A stretch of 64,000 bases of DNA from an uncultured Aliiroseovarius sp. (lineage in GTDB: Bacteria; Pseudomonadota; Alphaproteobacteria; Rhodobacterales; Rhodobacteraceae). Below the pieces are notes generated by a model, which saw only the letters and a list, made by a program, of their open reading frames with translations, ran no database searches and was not told where the DNA came from. Positions within the stretch are counted from its first letter, which is position 1, and each line of letters opens with the position of its first letter. Positions 52,537 to 60,460 of this stretch are shown here, piece by piece. The stretch spans positions 620,001 to 684,000 of the forward strand of contig NZ_CANMFT010000001.1 of NCBI RefSeq assembly GCF_947497285.1, read 5' to 3'. The position numbers and the translations under genes were made by a program.

Positions 52537-52977
52537 ATGCCCACAGCCGCGAAACTTGTTGCCGCGATTATCCTGGCCGTCACTGGCTGGTTTTGTGCCG
52601 AAATGATCAAACCCCTGATGGAAGAGGGGCGCGACCTGTCCAAGTTTTCGCCGATCTGTGCCGCGATCGGGTTGGCGGTGGGCTGGAAGTTCCTTGGCCC
52701 GCGTGCAGATCGACGCCTTGGCAGCGTTGGCGCGAATGCGGTGACGACGACGTTGGTGCAGGTCGGCGTGACGCTGTTCGTGTTTGCCTTTGCCCACATG
52801 ATCGGGGAAAGCATGCGAAAAGCCTATGATGGGCCGGTCGAAGCGGTGCAGGACATCTTTGTCATCGGGACCGAACTGTTTTTGGAATATTTCACTGGCG
52901 AGGTCATTGCCACGGCCGTTCTGGGCGGCGCGATCGGCGCTTGGTGTGCGTTCCGGGCGGCGCGCGCGTGGGGCTGA
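52537..52977 (+). CDS. trgA: TrgA-family tellurite resistance membrane protein
   Basis: 146 residues from ATG 52537. Four hydrophobic segments (LVAAIILAVTGWFCAEMI; FSPICAAIGLAVGWKFLG; LVQVGVTLFVFAFAHMIG; AVLGGAIGAWCAFRAARA) enclose charged loops. It matches TrgA of Rhodobacter sphaeroides, part of the trgA-trgB-cysK tellurite-resistance locus. Its biochemical action is unknown. It lies 4 nt upstream of the trgB start and is cotranscribed with it. Confidence 0.82.
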   Translation: MPTAAKLVAAIILAVTGWFCAEMIKPLMEEGRDLSKFSPICAAIGLAVGWKFLGPRADRRLGSVGANAVTTTLVQVGVTLFVFAFAHMIGESMRKAYDGPVEAVQDIFVIGTELFLEYFTGEVIATAVLGGAIGAWCAFRAARAWG

Positions 52978-52981
52978 CCCC

Positions 52982-54121
52982 GTGAGCGCCATGTTTTTCT
53001 ATGGAACCTTGTGTTACCGCCCCTTGTTGGAGCTGGTGTTGCAAGGCCGGTCCTATCAGGCGAAACCGGCCTGTTTGCCCGCGCACAAGGTCAGCTGGGT
53101 CAAAGATCAGCCGTTTCCGATGATCCAGGCTTGTCCGAACGATCCAGACGCCGTGGCGCAGGGGCTGTTGGTCGAAGAACTGTCGGACACAGCCAAAGCG
53201 CGGCTTGATTTCTACGAAGGTGGTTTCGACTACACGCTGCAGGCGCTTGCCGTCCATCCTGACGGGCAGGCAGCCCCCGTATCGGCGCAGGTCTATTTCC
53301 CCGATCCCGGCCTCTGGACAGCCGGTGACCCATGGTCGTTGGACGATTGGGTTGCGGCGTGGGGTGATCTCACGCTTGAGGCCGCGCGCGAGGTCATGGG
53401 CACCTTCGGCACGCTGACCCCCAAACAGATCGCCGAGCGGTTTGCGATGATCCGTGTGCGTGCCGCCAGCCGGTTGCGCGCGCGCAACAATGCCTCGCCC
53501 ACCACGCTCAGGGCGGCATACGGCGCTCAGGATGTGCGCGTTACTGCAGAAGCCCAGCCCTATACCGGCTTTTTCGCCATGAAAGAGCAAACCCTGTCCT
53601 TTCGCCGCTATTCAGGCGAGATGAGCGAGACAGTGACCCGATCCGCCTTTGTCGGCGGGGATGCGGTGATCGTTTTGCCCTATGACCCGGTGCGCGATCG
53701 GGTGATGGTGATTGAACAGTTCCGCATGGGGCCGCATATGCGGGGCGATCCGTCCCCTTGGCTGCTGGAACCCATCGCAGGTCGGATCGACCCCGGCGAA
53801 ACGCCTGAGGCCTGCGCCCACCGTGAAGCGCAAGAGGAAGCCGGCCTGACGCTAGACCGCTTGCTGCCCTTGCCGCACCACTATCCCAGCCCCGGTGCCA
53901 GCACCGAATTCTTTTACACCTATGTCGCCCTGTGCGACCTGCCCGACGATGTGGCCGGTTTTGGCGGTGTCGTGGACGAAGCCGAAGACATCCGAACCCA
54001 TGTCATCGCGTTCGACAAGCTGATGGGTCTGGTGCAGAGCGGCGAGGCGGGTTGCGGGCCATTGGTTCTAAGCGCGCTTTGGCTCTCGCATAACCGTGAT
54101 CGACTTCGGGCCGGATGCTGA
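52982..54121 (+). CDS. trgB: TrgB: gamma-glutamylcyclotransferase-like domain fused to a NUDIX domain
   Basis: 379 residues from GTG 52982; ATG 52991 is the alternative. The N-terminal half is an AIG2/GGCT-like domain (MFFYGTLCYRPLLELVLQGR, then ARLDFYEGGFDYTLQALAVH). The C-terminal half has a perfect NUDIX box, GRIDPGETPEACAHREAQEE near residue 280, as in ADP-ribose or nucleotide-sugar pyrophosphatases. This two-domain protein is known as TrgB in Rhodobacter sphaeroides tellurite resistance. It is followed by cysK after 94 nt. Confidence 0.85.
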   Translation: MSAMFFYGTLCYRPLLELVLQGRSYQAKPACLPAHKVSWVKDQPFPMIQACPNDPDAVAQGLLVEELSDTAKARLDFYEGGFDYTLQALAVHPDGQAAPVSAQVYFPDPGLWTAGDPWSLDDWVAAWGDLTLEAAREVMGTFGTLTPKQIAERFAMIRVRAASRLRARNNASPTTLRAAYGAQDVRVTAEAQPYTGFFAMKEQTLSFRRYSGEMSETVTRSAFVGGDAVIVLPYDPVRDRVMVIEQFRMGPHMRGDPSPWLLEPIAGRIDPGETPEACAHREAQEEAGLTLDRLLPLPHHYPSPGASTEFFYTYVALCDLPDDVAGFGGVVDEAEDIRTHVIAFDKLMGLVQSGEAGCGPLVLSALWLSHNRDRLRAGC

Positions 54122-54215
54122 CGGTTCCGCCGTCAACGGCCCCTTGCCCCCCCTTGAACCCCTAGGTGTCAGCCCCTACAGATTGTAGGGACAACGCGCG
54201 AACAAGGGGCAGAAA

Positions 54216-55253
54216 ATGGACATCAAGAAAGACCTCGAGGCTACAGTGGGCAATACGCCCCTGATCCGCCTGAAAGCCGCCTCGGAGGCGACCGGGTGCG
54301 AAATTCTTGGCAAGGCCGAATTTATGAACCCCGGCCAGTCCGTCAAAGACCGGGCGGCGCTGTATATCATCAAAGATGCCGTCGCACGCGGTGACCTGAA
54401 ACCCGGCGGCACGATTGTGGAAGGCACGGCGGGCAATACGGGCATTGGTCTGGCGCTGGTTGGTGCCTCGATGGGGTTCAAAACGGTGATCGTGATCCCG
54501 GAAACCCAGTCCGAGGAAAAGAAAGACATGTTGCGCCTGGCCGGGGCAGAACTGGTGCAGGTTCCGGCCGCGCCCTATCGCAACCCGAACAATTTCATCC
54601 ACTATTCGCGCCGTCTGGCCGAAAAGCTGGCGAAAACTGAACCCAACGGCGTGATCTGGGCCAACCAGTTTGACAATGTTGCCAACCGTCAGGCCCATGT
54701 CGAAACCACCGGCCCCGAAATCTGGGACCAGACCGGCGGCAAGGTGGACGGGTTCGTCTGCGCGGTCGGATCAGGCGGCACGCTGGCGGGTGTCGGCATG
54801 GCGCTTCAGCCCAAGGGGGTGAAGATCGGCATCGCCGATCCGATGGGGGCGGGCCTTTACAGCTACTACACCACCGGCGAAATCGCGATGGAAGGCGGGT
54901 CGATCGCCGAGGGCATCGGACAAGTGCGGATCACCAAGAACCTTGAAGGGTTCACCCCCGACATGGCGTGGCAGGTGCCCGATGAAGAGGCCCTGCCGAT
55001 CATCTTCGATCTGCTTGCAAACGAAGGTCTGTGTCTGGGCGGATCGTCCGGCATCAACGTTGCAGGCGCCCTTCGCATGGCGCAGGAAATGGGACCGGGC
55101 CACACCATTGTGACGGTCTTGTGCGATTATGGCACGCGCTATCAGTCAAAACTGTTCAACCCCGAGTTTCTGCGTGAAAAAGAGCTGCCGGTGCCTGAAT
55201 GGCTTGATCGCGGTCCCGCCTTTTTGCCGGAAGCGTTCGAGGAGGTCGAATGA
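54216..55253 (+). CDS. cysK: Cysteine synthase A
   Basis: 345 residues, slightly longer than average CysK. The PLP lysine lies in NPGQSVKDRAALYII near residue 43, the phosphate-binding loop is EGTAGNTGIGLALVG near residue 70, and GGTLAGVGMAL and GGSSGINVAGALRMAQEMG complete the fold. It makes cysteine from O-acetylserine and sulfide. With trgA and trgB it forms the tellurite locus, where cysteine supply or tellurium reduction contributes to resistance. It overlaps the MscS gene by 4 nt (ATGA). A hairpin CCCTAC/GTAGGG at about 54174-54189 stands before it. Confidence 0.94.
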   Translation: MDIKKDLEATVGNTPLIRLKAASEATGCEILGKAEFMNPGQSVKDRAALYIIKDAVARGDLKPGGTIVEGTAGNTGIGLALVGASMGFKTVIVIPETQSEEKKDMLRLAGAELVQVPAAPYRNPNNFIHYSRRLAEKLAKTEPNGVIWANQFDNVANRQAHVETTGPEIWDQTGGKVDGFVCAVGSGGTLAGVGMALQPKGVKIGIADPMGAGLYSYYTTGEIAMEGGSIAEGIGQVRITKNLEGFTPDMAWQVPDEEALPIIFDLLANEGLCLGGSSGINVAGALRMAQEMGPGHTIVTVLCDYGTRYQSKLFNPEFLREKELPVPEWLDRGPAFLPEAFEEVE

Positions 55254-57730
55254 CCCGCAGCCTTACGTTTTTTCTGGCCGCCTTCTGGCTGGCCCTTTCG
55301 TCGTTCGCCTTCGCGCAGGACGCGCGCCTTGAGAAAGAGGAGCGCACGCCGTCTTATGTGGTGACGACCAGCGGTGCGCCGGACTATGCGGCATGGGACC
55401 GCGTGGCCGAGCGGGTGGAAGGCGCGGTCGAGGTCGGGCGCGCTTCGGATCAGGTCTTGGCGGATCTGCGTCAGGAACTGTCCGACTGGCGTGACCTTTT
55501 TGCGGATGCTCAGGCCGAAAACTCTATCCGTATCAATACGTTGAAGACCCAGCTTTCGACGCTTGGCCCAGAACCCGAGACCGCAGGGTCGGAACCTGCC
55601 GTCCTGACACAGCGCCGCAGCGAACTGACCAACAAGCTGAATTCTGCGCAACTGCCGGTGCAAGAGGCAGAAGAGGCGTTTTCCCGCGCCGATGTATTGA
55701 TCCGTGAAATAGACAGTCTGGTGCGCGCGCGTCAGGCGGATCAGATCCTGAAGCTGGGTCCAAGCCCGGTCAATCCGGCGATATGGCCACAAGCTTTTTT
55801 GGATCTGAAGACCTCTTTGGACCTGGCGGTCAACGAAGTGCGAAAAGCATGGGGCAGTGACGCGCAGCGCGCCGACCTCAACGCGGATTTGCCGCTGACC
55901 CTTTTGCTGCTGATCATCGCCTTCGTGTTGATTTTCTTCAGCCGTGTCTGGATCATCCGCCTTGGCAGCCGCGTCAGGAACCAGCGCAGCGGGCCGTCGC
56001 GCGGCGTTGTGGGGTTTGCCATGTCGCTGGGGCAGGTGGTCGCGCCACTGATTGGTATCTTCGCACTGATCAAGGCATTGAACCTTGCCGGTGTGCTTGG
56101 GCTTCGCGGGCAGGTCATCGTGGATGCGCTGCCTTGGTTCGGCTTCCTGCTGTTTGGCGGGTTGTGGATTGGAACCCGGTTGTTCTCAGCCGAAACAAGC
56201 GGCGGGTCGTTGATTGAACTGCCGCGCGTCGCACAACGTGCCGAGGCCCGGGTAAATGTCGCGCTTCTAGGGCTTTTGCTTGGCGTCTGGGTGGTGCTGT
56301 CCCGGCTGGCCAAGAACGAAAACTACTCTGACGGGACGCTCGCCGTTTTGGTTTTCCCGATCCTGGTCGGCTCTGGCTATCTGCTCGTGCGGATCGGCCG
56401 CCTTTTGCGCCGCCATGCCGACGAACAGACCGGCACTGAAGGAAAGACCTTCCGCGAACGTATCGTCGTGCTGATCGGACGCAGCTGCGAACTGGTGGGC
56501 ATCGCCTCGCCTGTTTTGGCGGCGATTGGGTATACCAGTCTGGCCGTATCGACCATGTTCCCCACAGTGACAACGATGGGTATCATTGCGGTGCTGGCAC
56601 TGTTGCACGTCTTCTTGACCAACCTCTATGGTGTGGTGCGCAAGCTTAGTGAAGAAGAGGCGGGTCAGGCGCTTCTGCCGGTCTTGATGACCACCGTTTT
56701 GGTGTTGTTGTCACTCCCGCTTCTTGCGCTTGTGTGGGGCGCGCGTCCTACGGACCTGACCGAGCTGTGGACCACGTTCCTGCAAGGGTTCCAGCTGGGC
56801 GAGGCGCGTGTCACGCCGCGCACCTTCGTGGTGTTCGCGTTGATATTCGGCGTCGGCTATGCCGCGACGCGGGCCACACAATCGGCGCTTAAGGCTTCGA
56901 TTTTGCCTAAGACCAAGCTGGACAAGGGCGGGCAGAACGCCATTTCCGTCGGTGTCGGCTATGTCGGCATTTTTCTGGCGGCAGTGATCGCGATCACATC
57001 GGCCGGGATTGACCTGAGCTCGATTGCCATTATCGCCGGCGCGCTGTCGGTCGGGATCGGCTTCGGTCTGCAAACCATCGTGTCGAACTTCGTGTCCGGT
57101 ATCATCCTTCTGATCGAACGGCCCATTTCCGAAGGCGACTGGATCGAAGTGGGCGGACAGATGGGCTATGTGCGTGACATTTCCGTGCGCGCGACCCGGA
57201 TCGAAACCTTCGACCGCACCGATGTGATCCTGCCCAACAGCGATCTGGTGTCAGGTGTTGTCACCAACTACACCCGCGGCAATTCCATCGGCCGGGTGAT
57301 CGTGCCGGTGGGGGTTGCCTATGGCTCTGACACCCGCCGGATCGAAGAGATCCTGCGCGAGATTGCTGAGAACCATCCGATGGTCACCGTCAACCCGCCA
57401 CCCAATGTCGTGTTTCAGGGTTTCGGGGCGGACAGCCTTGATTTCGAGATCCGCGCGATCCTGAGCGACGTGAACTACATGCTGACGGTGAAAAGTGAGA
57501 TTAACCACGAAATCGCGCGCCGCTTTGTGGAAGAGGGGATCGAAATTCCCTATGCGCAGCGTGACATCTGGTTGCGTAACCCAGAGGTTCTGACAGCCGC
57601 CGCGGCCGCACCTCTGGCCGCACCAACAGCGCCCGCCGCACCTCCGGCCACGACCAATGAACCCCCTGCGGTTTCGGCATTGACTGTCGAAGACATGCAC
57701 GAAAGCGACGACGGAGATGGCGATGACTGA
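55250..57730 (+). CDS. MscS-family mechanosensitive channel with an N-terminal DUF3772 domain
   Basis: 826 residues. A signal peptide (LTFFLAAFWLALSSFAFA) is followed by a periplasmic helical domain of about 170 residues (coiled coil in QAENSIRINTLKTQL, then QRRSELTNKLNSAQLPVQEA), then eight or more membrane helices. The MscS core has ISVGVGYVGIFLAAVIAITS near residue 565, then SVGIGFGLQTIVSNFVSGII and LLIERPISEGDWIEVGGQMG. It ends in an Ala/Pro-rich tail. Such channels release solutes on hypo-osmotic shock. It is coupled to cysK by the 4-nt overlap and to the alanyl-tRNA editing gene by an 8-nt overlap. Confidence 0.9.
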   Translation: MTRSLTFFLAAFWLALSSFAFAQDARLEKEERTPSYVVTTSGAPDYAAWDRVAERVEGAVEVGRASDQVLADLRQELSDWRDLFADAQAENSIRINTLKTQLSTLGPEPETAGSEPAVLTQRRSELTNKLNSAQLPVQEAEEAFSRADVLIREIDSLVRARQADQILKLGPSPVNPAIWPQAFLDLKTSLDLAVNEVRKAWGSDAQRADLNADLPLTLLLLIIAFVLIFFSRVWIIRLGSRVRNQRSGPSRGVVGFAMSLGQVVAPLIGIFALIKALNLAGVLGLRGQVIVDALPWFGFLLFGGLWIGTRLFSAETSGGSLIELPRVAQRAEARVNVALLGLLLGVWVVLSRLAKNENYSDGTLAVLVFPILVGSGYLLVRIGRLLRRHADEQTGTEGKTFRERIVVLIGRSCELVGIASPVLAAIGYTSLAVSTMFPTVTTMGIIAVLALLHVFLTNLYGVVRKLSEEEAGQALLPVLMTTVLVLLSLPLLALVWGARPTDLTELWTTFLQGFQLGEARVTPRTFVVFALIFGVGYAATRATQSALKASILPKTKLDKGGQNAISVGVGYVGIFLAAVIAITSAGIDLSSIAIIAGALSVGIGFGLQTIVSNFVSGIILLIERPISEGDWIEVGGQMGYVRDISVRATRIETFDRTDVILPNSDLVSGVVTNYTRGNSIGRVIVPVGVAYGSDTRRIEEILREIAENHPMVTVNPPPNVVFQGFGADSLDFEIRAILSDVNYMLTVKSEINHEIARRFVEEGIEIPYAQRDIWLRNPEVLTAAAAAPLAAPTAPAAPPATTNEPPAVSALTVEDMHESDDGDGDD

Positions 57731-58439
57731 GCCGCTCTTTCGCGATGACGCCTATCTGCGCGAGGCGCAGGGCAGGGTGCTGGCCCACACGGACCGCGGC
57801 ATCGTTGTTGATCGCAGCCTGTTCTATCCCAACGGGGGTGGTCAGCCGGGCGACCGTGGGCAGATCAGCTGGGAAGGCACCACGACCACAGTGGTAAACA
57901 CCTTGAAGGGTGACGGAGACGCGATTGCCTTGGTTCCGGAGGACGGCGCCGAATTGCCGCCCGTCGGTGCCACAGTCACGCAAGCGCTGGATTGGGATCT
58001 GCGCCTGCGCCACATGCGTATGCACACGGCCTTGCACCTGTTGTCCGTTGTCATCCCCTTGCCGGTCACGGGGGGACAGATCGGGGCGGAGAAGTCGCGC
58101 CTTGATTTCGCGATGGAGGAACCACCCGAGGACAAACAGGCGCTGGAAGACGCGTTGAACGCCTTGATTGCGCGCGATTTGACGGTATCCGAAACATGGA
58201 TCACAGATGCCGAGCTTGCGGCCAATCCGGGCCTGGTCAAAACCATGTCCGTGCAGCCGCCCAAGGGGGCTGGGCGCGTGCGACTGGTGCGTATTGGCAC
58301 CGATGATGAACAGGTCGATCTGCAACCCTGTGGCGGCACCCATGTGGCCCGCAGCGCCGAGATTGGCCGCATTCGCTTTGGCAAGGTGGAAAAGAAAAGC
58401 CGGTTGAACCGGCGGTTCAGCATCCATCTTGACGATTGA
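57723..58439 (+). CDS. Alanyl-tRNA editing protein, AlaX type
   Basis: 238 residues from ATG 57723, with GGAG 6 nt upstream; ATG 57717 is in frame but has no room for a ribosome site. It has the zinc site of the AlaRS editing domain: HMRMHTALHLL near residue 100 (HxxxH) and CGGTHVARSAEIGRI near residue 200 (CxxxH). The N-terminal part (FYPNGGGQPGDRGQI) matches the second-half AlaX-M/L layout. AlaX hydrolyses mischarged Ser- or Gly-tRNA-Ala. It overlaps the MscS gene by 8 nt and is followed by the methyltransferase gene. Confidence 0.92.
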   Translation: MTEPLFRDDAYLREAQGRVLAHTDRGIVVDRSLFYPNGGGQPGDRGQISWEGTTTTVVNTLKGDGDAIALVPEDGAELPPVGATVTQALDWDLRLRHMRMHTALHLLSVVIPLPVTGGQIGAEKSRLDFAMEEPPEDKQALEDALNALIARDLTVSETWITDAELAANPGLVKTMSVQPPKGAGRVRLVRIGTDDEQVDLQPCGGTHVARSAEIGRIRFGKVEKKSRLNRRFSIHLDD

Positions 58440-58467
58440 AACGGAACTCAGACGCAAGGGGATAACA

Positions 58468-59310
58468 ATGGCAGATCGTAGAAACGTCCCCGACGACTGG
58501 GCAACCGCCAACAAGGCCACGTGGGATGAGCGCGTCGCGATTCATTTGAAGGCGGACGCCTATGACCTGACGCCGCTGCGCGAAGGTCGTGCAACCCTGC
58601 ACCCGATCGAACGTGCCGATATCGGCGACGTCGCGGGTCTGAAGATCGCCCACCTTCAATGCCATTTCGGGCGTGACAGTTTAACCTTGGCGCAACAGGG
58701 TGCCGACGTCGTGGGGTTGGACTTCTCGCCCAAGGCCGTAGAGCTGGCCAAGGCATTGGCAGAGGAGCTGGATCTGTCACCCCGCGCCCAATTCGTAGAG
58801 GCTGACCTGTATGACGCCCCAGACGCGCTGGCCCGGTTTGGCCAGTTCGACCTGGTGTTCATCACGTGGGGGGCTGTTGGGTGGCTGCCCGATCTGCCGC
58901 GTTGGGCCGGGATTGTCGCGGGGCTTCTGAAGCCCGGTGGGCGGCTCTATCTGGCCGAAGGGCACCCGGCGGCAATGGTGTTTGACGACGAAACCATGGC
59001 GTTACCTGACGGGCGCCCCGGCTACCTGGCCCCATATTTCGACCGCAAAACATGGAAAGATGACGCCCCGCGCGACTATACCGGCGATTTCCCCACGCTT
59101 CAGGCGGGCCACGAATACTGGTTTGATCACACGCTTTCGGACATCCTGAACGCGATCATCGGGGCTGGGCTTACGTTGGAATGCTTCAACGAACATGACA
59201 GCGTGCCATGGCCACTTTTCAGCTGCCTGACACCCACCGGCGACGGGATGTATGGCTGGCCCGACAAGCGCTGGTTGCCCCTGTCGTTCTCGCTTTTCGC
59301 ACACCGCTAA
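58468..59310 (+). CDS. Class I SAM-dependent methyltransferase
   Basis: 280 residues from ATG 58468, preceded by AAGGGG. The Rossmann core is visible: IAHLQCHFGRDSLTLAQQGA near residue 68 as the SAM loop, VVGLDFSPKAVELAKALAEE next, and FDLVFITWGAVGWLPDLPRW as motif III or IV. The substrate is unknown; the H-F-G variant in the SAM loop is shared by a group of small-molecule methyltransferases. It follows the alanyl-tRNA editing gene by 28 nt and is the last gene before tRNA-Ser, so it may close the operon that began with cysK. Confidence 0.82.
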   Translation: MADRRNVPDDWATANKATWDERVAIHLKADAYDLTPLREGRATLHPIERADIGDVAGLKIAHLQCHFGRDSLTLAQQGADVVGLDFSPKAVELAKALAEELDLSPRAQFVEADLYDAPDALARFGQFDLVFITWGAVGWLPDLPRWAGIVAGLLKPGGRLYLAEGHPAAMVFDDETMALPDGRPGYLAPYFDRKTWKDDAPRDYTGDFPTLQAGHEYWFDHTLSDILNAIIGAGLTLECFNEHDSVPWPLFSCLTPTGDGMYGWPDKRWLPLSFSLFAHR

Positions 59311-59387
59311 AGCCCCTCAGAATGCCGACCACAAAATTTGCAATGACCGCTTGAACCCGCTTGGGCTTTTGCTGTAGCAACGGCGGC

Positions 59388-59477
59388 GGAGCGGTGGCCG
59401 AGTGGTCGAAGGCGCACGCCTGGAAAGTGTGTAGGCGGGGAACCGTCTCGAGGGTTCGAATCCCTTCCGCTCCGCCA
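59388..59477 (+). tRNA. tRNA-Ser (GGA)
   Basis: 90-nt class II tRNA. The acceptor GGAGCGG pairs with CCGCTCC, the anticodon loop is CTGGAAA with anticodon GGA, and the long variable arm (TAGGCGGGGAACCGTCTC) and the T arm (GAGGG-TTCGAAT-CCCTT) are intact. CCA is encoded at 59475-59477. tRNA-Ser genes are frequent island integration sites, and an accessory block starts downstream of it. Confidence 0.96.
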
Positions 59478-59503
59478 CTTGCCCTTGAGAAAGCGTTCTC
59501 CCG

Positions 59504-59526
59504 ATCCGGCTGCGGCCGGATTTTTC
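59504..59526 (+). terminator. Rho-independent terminator after tRNA-Ser
   Basis: ATCCGGC (59504-59510) pairs exactly with GCCGGAT (59515-59521) around TGCG, followed by five T. Confidence 0.85.
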
Positions 59527-59743
59527 CGTTGTTTTCGAGGGTTATGCACGAGGGGCTGTTCACCGGCCCCGGTGCGAAGAGGGCCCAAAGCGTTCTCTAC
59601 GGGCTGATATTCTCCGGACCTCATGACTACGCCGATTTGGTGAATTTCTTATAAGTCCATGTAAGATATAAAGAAAATCCAGCGTCGAAAATTGCTTGGA
59701 TTGAAGTCGCGTTTGCGTTTGTTGCGACCGGTTTCGGAATTTC
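59527..59743. other. Gap between tRNA-Ser and the restriction block
   Basis: No gene is seen. The stretch 59640-59700 is markedly AT-rich compared with both sides. No repeat of the tRNA 3' end is found here, so no attachment site can be marked. The metallopeptidase gene converges on this gap from the right. Confidence 0.5.
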
Positions 59744-60460
59744 TCAGGCCATGGCCCGTTCGAGCCTTTGCTTCCGACGCTCCCAATCGGGCATCACCTT
59801 GTCGAGAAGGTCAAAGAACGCCGCCCCGTGATGAGGCTCGGCCACATGGCAGAGTTCATGGGTGATCACGTAGTCAATGGCGTCGACAGGGGCCTGAACC
59901 AGACGACGATTGAGTAGCAAACGTCCGGCCGGTGACATGGACCCCCATCGCTGCCGGGTCTGGCGTACGATGAGACCCATCGGCCTGAATGCCTCGGGAT
60001 CCGGGAACAGACCGAGACAGAGTTCGATCCGTTCCGGAAACTTGATGTGGGCCCGCTCCCGGTACCATGCCTCGACCAGCTCGCGTGTCACCTCCGGCCT
60101 GGTCGGCCGGTGAGTCTGTACGACGATGAAGCCGCGGATCAGCTTCACGCTTTCCTGAACATGCGGGACGACCTTCAGCCGGTATTGGCGCCCAAGGTAG
60201 AGATGAGTCTCCCCGGCGACGAACCTGCGCTCCGGCGTGCGCGGCAGGAACTGGTAGAAGTACCGCTGCTGCCTTGTCACCCATGCCGCGCGCTTCCGCA
60301 GCTTGGCTTCGATGGCGTCTAGTGTCGCGTCCTCCGGGGCCGCGATCACCACCGACGCATCCGGCTCGACGGCGATCTCCAGTGTCTTCCTCGGGCGCCG
60401 GACAATCTCGTATTGGATCTCCTGCTCGCCGTACCGCAGGCAGTGCAACTCCCGTGTCAT
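59744..60460 (-). CDS. YgjP-like metallopeptidase (M48 type)
   Basis: 238 residues. The zinc motif is YVITHELCHVAEPHHGAAFF near residue 195 (HExxH with a third His four residues on), and MPDWERRKQRLE ends the domain, as in YgjP/WLM-type proteins. The N-terminal part (VRRPRKTLEIAVEPDASVVI, LRKRAAWVTRQQRYF) is the DUF45 domain. Genes of this family are often found within type I restriction operons, but no role is established. It starts inside the hsdR stop (4-nt overlap), so it is translated with it. Confidence 0.85.
   Translation of the reverse strand: MTRELHCLRYGEQEIQYEIVRRPRKTLEIAVEPDASVVIAAPEDATLDAIEAKLRKRAAWVTRQQRYFYQFLPRTPERRFVAGETHLYLGRQYRLKVVPHVQESVKLIRGFIVVQTHRPTRPEVTRELVEAWYRERAHIKFPERIELCLGLFPDPEAFRPMGLIVRQTRQRWGSMSPAGRLLLNRRLVQAPVDAIDYVITHELCHVAEPHHGAAFFDLLDKVMPDWERRKQRLERAMA

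Noticed and set aside
59478-59743. An attachment site duplicated from the tRNA-Ser 3' end
   Set aside because: No repeat of the tRNA end was found in the gap or at the visible right edge, and no integrase gene is in the window. The island idea rests on gene content only.
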